Shown: in pieces, positions 56,901 to 64,000 of the stretch
How the letters are laid out: each line of letters starts with the position of its first letter
Position numbering within the stretch: the stretch's first letter is position 1
NCBI GenBank assembly: GCA_940671915.1
Contig: CALNVZ010002409.1
Location: forward strand, 113,911-177,910
DNA length: 64,000 nucleotides
Direction of reading: 5' to 3'
Origin: Paracentrotus lividus
Lineage: Eukaryota; Echinodermata; Echinoidea; Camarodonta; Echinidae
Position numbers and translations under genes: made by a program
Notes under the pieces: generated by a model
The model's database searches: none
The model's input: only the letters and a program-made list of their open reading frames with translations
Told to the model about the DNA's origin: nothing

Positions 56901-59900
56901 GGTTGTAGTGTTGGTTTGGGTGGGTAAGTGGTGGTGGGTGTGTGGAGGGATCGTGTTGGAATGTGTGGTCGGGGTGAATGAGCGTGTGGTGTGGTGGGAA
57001 CGAGGGGTGGTCGTTTGCAGGTGGCGTTGACGTGGGTCGAGGGCTGGGCTGTGATGTGTAGAGGGGTGGGTTCTGTTTTCGGGTGGTGTGCGAGGGTGTT
57101 GGCAGGTAGCACAGATCGGAAGGCGGGAATGTAGTGGGCTCGGGTCAAGGGAGGTGCGGTCTGTGGCATGTGGGAAACGCGTGGTCACTTATGCCACGCA
57201 CGAATGGTCGGTGGAGCTGCTTCGCGGCGAGCGAGGAGAGGCACCTTTGTGAGTGGCAGCGGCCGGCCAAGTGCATCTTCGGATCGGTGTGTGGACATTC
57301 CGTGTTTGTGGTTTGCAGGGAGTGTTCTAGAAGAAGGATGGTGCGAGATGTTGTCCTCTGGAGCGAGATCTACGGGAAATCAGACATTCCGGCCTTAGCG
57401 AGAATTGCTTGGCGGTGAGTTGGTCTGAATCTGGTTCGGGCGCTTGTGTGCGGTGTGGTCATGACTAGGTGGGTTAAGCGGATAATGTCCCTAACATGCG
57501 ACGGCGAACGATGTGAGCCGGTTCGCAGAGCGGACCGCGCTCGGAAGTTGCTTTGACTTGGTGGGTCGTGGTACCTGGAAACGCGATGAAGGACTTCGTG
57601 ACTGTGGCACGGGAGCTTGCTCGAGAAGCGGTAGCCGTGGGTGTGCATCTACTGGTTCGGAACCGGGTCTGATTAGGGACGGGTCGTGACCCTCCAGAAA
57701 GCTATGCCACCGGCTCCGAGGGACAGAGGGTGCGAACGGGCCCTCGCGTGACGGTGCATGTGATTCGTTTCTGCTTGGCAACGAGACCGGTGATGGTAGG
57801 ATCGTCTCTGGTCTGTTGTGTTTTGAGGGGAGGGGTTATGGGGTAATTCGGAATAGAGTTGAACGGGTTTCGTAGGTAGTTGTGTTGGATGTAGACTGAT
57901 GGGGGGTCCTTGATGGGAATGTGATTGGGTGTGTTCTGAGTGCGATGTCAGCGCGAGGGGTGTTAGCGGTTCATGGTGCTGTGGCAACTAGCTCGCTCGG
58001 TGGCTTAGTATGATAATGCTGCGGGTCGAGAATTAGGGTTAGGACATTACCGGACCCCGTGCGCTGACATCTCACCGGCGTACAGTGGGAGTTGCAGGGC
58101 GGAGGGCCTGGGGGGCCGACTACCGGCCGGTAGTATTTAGACTGCGCACGAAATGGCGACAGGCAGGCTTGTATCGTGCATAGCACACCAGGCACGAATC
58201 GGTCGTGATCCGGGATGGAAACCTGATGGTGATTGTGGTCGGATGTGCGGTATGTCTCACTGAGGTACCGGATCGCGCGCGAGGACTCTTGTCGTCCAGG
58301 GGCGGTGGGTCCCGCGGTATGAGAATCGGGACAGGTGGGGTGCGTGGTGGGGGAACAGAAGTGCGTAGGTTCGTCCGAGAACGTGATGGCGGCTTGGGCG
58401 AGCTAACGGGTGAGGTGAATCTTACTCTGGTTTGCTGTGCCTATGCTGGGGTGCACTTTCCTGGCCAGAGACGGTAGTACGGTGCACCGCTCAACGCCGT
58501 GTGCACCTTCCACTGAAAAGGCTTAGCGGAGGATCGGGAAAGTACCCCTGACAGCGTTGCGTTTTTCTGATGCATCTTCTTCGTCAGCCGGCCGCCGCCT
58601 GCGGATGCGGACGCTCCAGAGGGACTCAGGAAAGAACGAGGGAGCCTAAGGGACAGCGGTCATTACCGGCTGACAGTGGTCACGACATTATGGGGAGGAG
58701 ACGATCTACAGGTGGGGGGGTCTGTTGGACCGCCCCGGGATCACGTGGGAATGAGGCGAAGACTGCGACGGAGTGGCGAGCGGGCCCGGCGGTGTGATGC
58801 AGAATTGGTGACGACAATGACTGAGTCCCTTGATGATCTGAACGCGTTGTTGGGGGGGCGGACGTCACACTCACGTCCATCTGGAGGTGGGACCGCGGCC
58901 CGATCACCTATTGCATATTGATGAACCAATTCGTGAAGGAGGAGGTGCAGCAGTATCTTCTTAATCTGTGGGGTTGAGTGAGTCGTATCTGGCGAAGGTC
59001 CTGACGTCGATTAGGTGTGATGTGTAGCGATGACGTCAGGACACACGTGTCGTTAGGTATGCAGCTTCTGTGTAGGACAGGAACGTTGGACGCTACTGAT
59101 CACATGTGCTTCAACATCGGTGTCTTGTGCTTGCATCATCTCGGTCGGGAGTAAGTTACAGTGGAAGCCTCTGTGTTACTTTGGTGCTGTGTGTTGATAT
59201 ATCTTTCGGTGACCTGGGGAGTAGCGCTGGCAATCTATTTCGGTCTTAAGACTGGTGAGCCTGGCATTTTATTCATTCGTATCGCTAGCTAATGAGGGTG
59301 GCGTGGGCTGTTGTACATCTAGGTGGTCTTATGCGCAGGCAAGCTGAGCTTGAGCGCGTGGAGTTATTGCTGAACGTCTGCGTGGCTGGAGTGTCGATCG
59401 TTGTGAACAAACCTCTGCGCCAGAAATTCTTTTCTTGATCGGATCTTATATTTGTTCCAGGAGGGGTACTTCTGCTGTAGGGGCGAGGAACTCTTTATTC
59501 TCCACAACCCACAAAACAACACCACACACCGGACACCGACCTCCCTGGGATGCTGGAGTTGGATGGGGAGTGTGCCCGGTGTTAACCAAGTTTTACCGTT
59601 GTGATGAGAAGGCGGAGCGGACACGGCGAACTCCTGGGGCGTTGGGCGGTCGATGATTATGTGTGCTGGGGTCGATCTGCGGGCTGCAGCGAACCGTACA
59701 TACGCGATGGGGGGAGGTAATTGGTTATGGTAGAGTTCTTCAAACGCTGTCGGGTGAGAATCTTCCCACGAATTGCGTGGGTCAGTTTCGGTTGGTGGGG
59801 GTGGGCGTTGGTGGGGGGCATGTCGCGCTGACAGTGTGATCTTGTGAAATTGGGCTGAGTTAGCGCTCGGCTACGAAGCCACTCTTCCTGATTTTACGTG

Positions 59901-62340
59901 GTGGTCTTGTATGACCTGTAGCGGAACGGCAGTGTAGACGTCGGTTTGTTTAGCTAGGAGATGGTGCCATGGTCTTTGTAATGTGTAGCAGAGTACTCTT
60001 TTGCATCGGGTACGGGCGTATGATGTGGTTTGTTTATTGGTGTCGGGCCGCCGGGGGGACTAGCTTGAGGCCCGTAGAGAAGGGCGTCTTGGATTGACTC
60101 GAGCCTAGCGGAGATCTAGAAAGCATATTGTGGTTTCTGATCTGGAGAGGGTTGAATCGTAGCTACCTGATTGCGGGTCCAGGAGTCACTCATGTAGTGT
60201 GAGTGGCTTCATTGGGTAAAGCGGAGCGGGCCTGGGGGGTTGGGTTATGTGGGATAGCTGTATCTTAACTGTGTTTAGTGACCTTCGAATGCGATCATCT
60301 GTGAACTGTGTCAGTCTGGTGGTGTTATTGTAGGCTGGCTGTGGTTGACGGGGTGCTGGGGCAGTCCATGCTAGTGCGATTGTTCATGTGATGTATGCGG
60401 GATGGTCTTCTGGCGTTGAGCTACGTGGTGTCAGCTAGGAATCGGGCTGGAAAGGCTGGGACCGGACCCATCATGAGGAGGCTGGAGGGGTGGGCATTAT
60501 TTGCTGCTGGACCGGGATATGGGTCGAAGCTGATTGACGATCTACGGAGGTTGAGAACTGGATCCGAAAACGCGCACCAGCGAGAAAGGACCCGAGGTTT
60601 GTGTGATCTGGGATTGGTGAGCGATCCCGGATGGGCCTGAGTCTATCACGGTTCGCTGTGTTCGCATTGAACCGGGTGTGTGGGATGGTTTCCTAGCAGG
60701 GTTTCGGTGTGGGCGGCAGTAGTAAAGTGGTGTTGGTTTGAGGGGAGAGGATGGTTGGTGGTGTGGTTGGTGCGATGAGGGCTCGACTGTATGGTCAGGT
60801 GACGAGACTGCTGGAGGATTCGGACCTACGGGGTGGTTGAGCGGCAGCTCAAGGTCACCGTTGATCGCCGGTGAGGTGACGCTCTCTTTGCGCGCTAAAC
60901 GGATCTGCTGCTTAGGGGAATGAAGTACTGGGCGCAGCTGCGGGCCTTAGGTGGGTCATGAGCGATGGTAGTGGGGGGGTGAGGCCGACTCTGCTTACCC
61001 GGTGTTCAATGCTACTTTAACATAGGCCGTGTATTGGTGGGTCCGGTTGATCTGATATGTGTCGTGGGAGTTGGAGCCACCAGTGGCGGGTGGTATTGGG
61101 GTGATTTGATGGTGCATTTTTGGGGTGGACTGACACAGATTGCATTGGGGTTGTGACGGTGTGGTCATTCGGGCGAACATCGAGGGACAGGGGGTGGTGC
61201 TGGAGTCAACAGGCGCTTTGCCAGTCGGGAATTGGCTAGGCCCGGCGCACGGTTGATTGTACATTCCGGTGTGCGTTCGCGTGCGAGTTGCGGCGGGCGG
61301 GGTGGAGGTGGGGGTGGTGGAATGTATTGGTTTGTTGCATGGTGGGTGTGTGGCAGTTTAATGGGCTGAGGGGAGGGGGATGGTGGTGTGTGTGTGAGTG
61401 TTTTGTGGGTTGTGTGGATGGGGGTATGGTCCCCTACGCTTATCATACGGGGAGTGAGCTTCAAGAGGAGGCTGTGGGTGTGGACGTGTGGGCCGGTACT
61501 TATCCCACTGGTTGCGTAGGCGCACCCACACCTCTTCGTAAAGATCTTCTGGACAACGAGCTCGGATGCGTTGCCGGGATTCATTTGTGTTCTGCCACTG
61601 GATTATACCTGACCGAACCGTAAAGACGAGGACCGACAACGCCGCGTGTGGAGGACCTTACTGGTGCGCGGGGGGCTAATTTGCACAAGCGAGCGTCGAG
61701 CTACAATTCTATCATGACTGCAACAGCCTCGGCCGTACGCTTAGGTTAGTACGAGGAGGGTCTACTTCCCGTGTGGCTCTGTGAGATCGCATTCCTACGA
61801 AGTATTTGGGTCATTTATACCAGGTTTAAATGTCTTGGGTGAGTGGGGGCTTAGGTTGGTTGGTTGTAAATTCTCTAGCCGCGATGAGCGTTTCTGGGAA
61901 ACTGAGCTCACGCCTGAGAGGTGTTTTCGGAGGATGCGTGACATGGATCACATGGGTTGGAGGCATGGGTATGCAGTGATCACGGGCTGGCAACTACATA
62001 CGCGGTATGACGTGATGCGTCGGTGTATTACCTACGTGGGAGTCGCCTGTGCACGATCGACTGAGCTCTGATGTTGGGGTGGCTCGTGAAACGAAGAGTC
62101 GGTACGTACTGCCGTCCAGCTGTTTGTTGTCGGTGGACTACGGGAGGGGGGCTGCTCCCGGAAGCGGGATGTAGCGAGTGCTCTATGTACGTGAGGCCTA
62201 TCACCGCTGCGATCGGGTAGATACCAGGACAGGGTGGGGTGTGGGATGACGTCGAGAGTCGTAACGCGAGGATGGTCACCGAAGGAAGGCAGGAGGAAGA
62301 AGCGTGTAACCACTACGTCGTCCACACACACCTACGTGCA
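53951..62340. other. Featureless block with strand-composition switches
   Basis: Mostly G/T-rich on the plus strand, with an abrupt A/C-rich interval at about 54,800-55,205. The longest frame is 179 codons on the minus strand (57,169-56,630), rich in Thr, Pro, Ser and His, which is what reading C/A-rich DNA gives. I do not take any frame here as a gene. Confidence 0.5.
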
Positions 62341-62947
62341 ACCATGTAACATCTTCTAATATACACGGCCCTGTTACCCACATACTGAATCTAACCAAAC
62401 TTTGGTAGACGGAATATATTGCACACATACCTGCCCAAAAGAATCAAAAAGCACTAGCGTTACAAAATTGCGGCATTAGAATTGCGCTGGCATTCTGTTG
62501 GCATGCTGTTAAATCAGAAATAACTTTAAAAGCATCAAAACGAGACAAAGCCAGAAAAATATGACCTGTTATATACATACTCCAATACACCGTAACCCAT
62601 TAGTATTTTTTTTAATGTGTTCGCCTGATGCCTTTCAGTAGCCAACCAAATAATTTGACTTGGTCCTATTTGGCAACTCTCGGCCATTAATTAATTGTTG
62701 ATACACTGAAGTCATGCATTATTGTTTGCATTGCGTATACTTATAATCTATTCATAGGCATATACATTAAATTAATACAATAACATAACAACATTAGATT
62801 TTATAATGAGGGTGACATGACGGTATTCGAGCAATCGCAAACCCCAACATACCCCACCTATCTACAACCCCCACCACCACCAACACCAACCCCTCCAGCC
62901 AGTAACACCCATCCCACAACAAAACACACCCCCACCACCTCACACAT
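62341..62947. other. AT-rich then A/C-rich end of the inserted block
   Basis: Ordinary-looking AT-rich sequence runs to about 62,860, then about 85 bases are nearly only C and A (CCCCCACCACC phrases) up to the second copy of the LINE segment. No gene is seen. Confidence 0.5.
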
Positions 62948-64000
62948 CAAATCTTAGGCATAATACCTTGTTGCATTTGAAGAAAAAACAGATAAGAAAT
63001 TTTAAAAAGCATGGCTTGTAGATTACATGCCCCTATAAAGTGAAAAAAAATACAACGCATAAGGCAATTCCATTATTTATGTTGTGCTATTCAATATAAA
63101 TTCTACGCATATATACATATATTTTACAAAATGATAATGTAAAGTGAATAACGATGGAGGGAGAAAAGATGATTCATGAGTGTAAGAAAAAAAAAAAGGG
63201 GGGAAATAAACAAGGGTTATGAGAATATGAGCATAGAAAGTGAAGGAAGAAAGGAGGAAGTTGTGAGAGAGTGATGGAGAGTGTCGGGTGGTGGGTACTG
63301 CTTGTTTCATCTTGAATTTGCTGTGTACTGTGAAAGAATGTGTTTTTTAATTTGTTTTGAAAACGTTTAAGCTCAGGGAAGTGCTTTTATCTTCAGTTAA
63401 TGAATTCCATATTCTCGTCCGTTAAAAACGATAGTTTAAGAGGCAAAAAGGTGCGAGTCCGCCGGATATGATAGAATTAGCCTGTTTGTAGGGTAATTGT
63501 GTATTTGGCTGTTTCGCAAACATACTTGTAAAGACGTGGGAAGTTCTTGTTTTTAGTTATACGATGAATGCCCTGTTTGAAAAAAATAGGTCTGAAAACT
63601 GAGAATTTTTTACTTAAGGAATAATGGTCAGTGTGCGCTCGTATATGTGTGTTGCACTAATTCTTAAAGCCCTGTTTTGTAGCGTGGTTATTTTATTAAT
63701 ATGAAATTGACTTGAATTACCCCATGCTAATGCAATAGTTAAGAATAGGTAAAACTAGGAGAAGTATAAGGTTACAAAGTGTGGAACTGGGAAAGAAGTA
63801 TTTTAACTTGTTCATTATACGGATATTGCGGAGATTGTTTTGCAAATGTTTAAAGTATGTGATTTCCAATTTAATTTGTCATCGAAAGTTAAACCGAGAA
63901 ATCGGAAGATGAAACTTTGGTGGAGGTGTTCCATCAATAAGAATATCGCCTGTAACTCGCAGTGTATTGCTAATAACATATAATTGTTTTCAAGATATTT
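62948..64000 (-). pseudogene. LINE reverse transcriptase C-terminal (thumb) region and 3' UTR
   Basis: Read from the window edge downward on the minus strand: DDKLNWKSHTLNICKTI, then MNKLKYFFPSSTLC, LPILNYCIS, ITTLQNRALRISATHIYER, and further SYPADSHLFASKLSFLTDEN and LKRFQNKLKNTFFHST. This is the region after the catalytic core in Jockey/CR1-like ORF2 proteins. Frameshifts are present, and the catalytic part would lie beyond the window. The 3' UTR segment at 62,948-63,092 duplicates 47,181-47,326. A 77-codon frame overlapping 63,077-63,310 shows no motif. Confidence 0.75.

Noticed and set aside
56630..57169. 179-codon minus-strand frame as a gene
   Set aside because: The product is almost entirely Thr, Pro, Ser, His and Arg, as expected from C/A-rich DNA without stops; overlapping frames on the same strand and opposite strand look alike, and no motif is present.
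47327..62947. Telomeric or centromeric satellite in the G/T-rich block
   Set aside because: There is G/T bias but no consistent short unit such as TTAGGG and no visible period.
1..64000. Retrovirus, DNA virus or Polinton/Maverick genome
   Set aside because: I saw no capsid, integrase, protease, LTR pair or DNA polymerase motifs; all reverse transcriptase fragments are of non-LTR (LINE) type.

Overview
The window looks like repeat-dense intergenic DNA from a eukaryote, most likely a marine invertebrate. The reasons are several non-LTR retrotransposon (LINE) remnants of Jockey/CR1-like and Tx1/L1-like type, LINE 3' ends with short TTGAA tails, a tRNA-derived SINE, and non-autonomous DNA transposons rich in hairpins. 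I cannot name the species. I recognise no intact host gene, rRNA or functional tRNA, and no prokaryotic-style operon; nearly every open frame under about 100 codons behaves like chance. Layout: 1 to about 14,280 is AT-rich, noise-like sequence with no recognisable gene; a decayed repeat with 240-365 bp spacing is discernible at 7.3-8.6 kb. From 14,281 to 24,712 the same four blocks (X, Y, LINE 'L', Z) occur twice but in a different order (X-Y-L-Z, then X-L-Y-Z). The LINE copies differ by many small indels, and a 25-N scaffold gap lies inside the first. From 24.7 to 47.3 kb the sequence is cleaner and is a nest of transposons. It holds a 2.2 kb element with AGTCA-type inverted ends, and a Tx1-like LINE split by a 5.49 kb long-armed element built from ~165 bp hairpin units. 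Next come a 2.4 kb foldback element and a minus-strand LINE (ORF1 plus EN-RT ORF2) broken by two DNA transposons. The 3' end of another LINE closes this part. From 47,327 to 62,947 there is about 15.6 kb of featureless sequence with strong local G/T or A/C strand bias; it is flanked by two copies of the same ~146 bp LINE segment, as if spliced into one LINE. The window ends in that LINE's RT C-terminal region. How the parts relate: the informative biology is the order of insertion. Three DNA transposons sit in LINE coding sequence with candidate target duplications, and removing them restores the reading through or close to the junction. The most unusual element is the 1,968 bp transposon at 40,982-42,949, whose two ends carry arrays of near-perfect palindromes centred on AGCTTTAAAGCT. 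The noise-like blocks and permuted duplications look more like uncorrected long-read sequence or scaffolding artefacts than biology, but I could not test that here.
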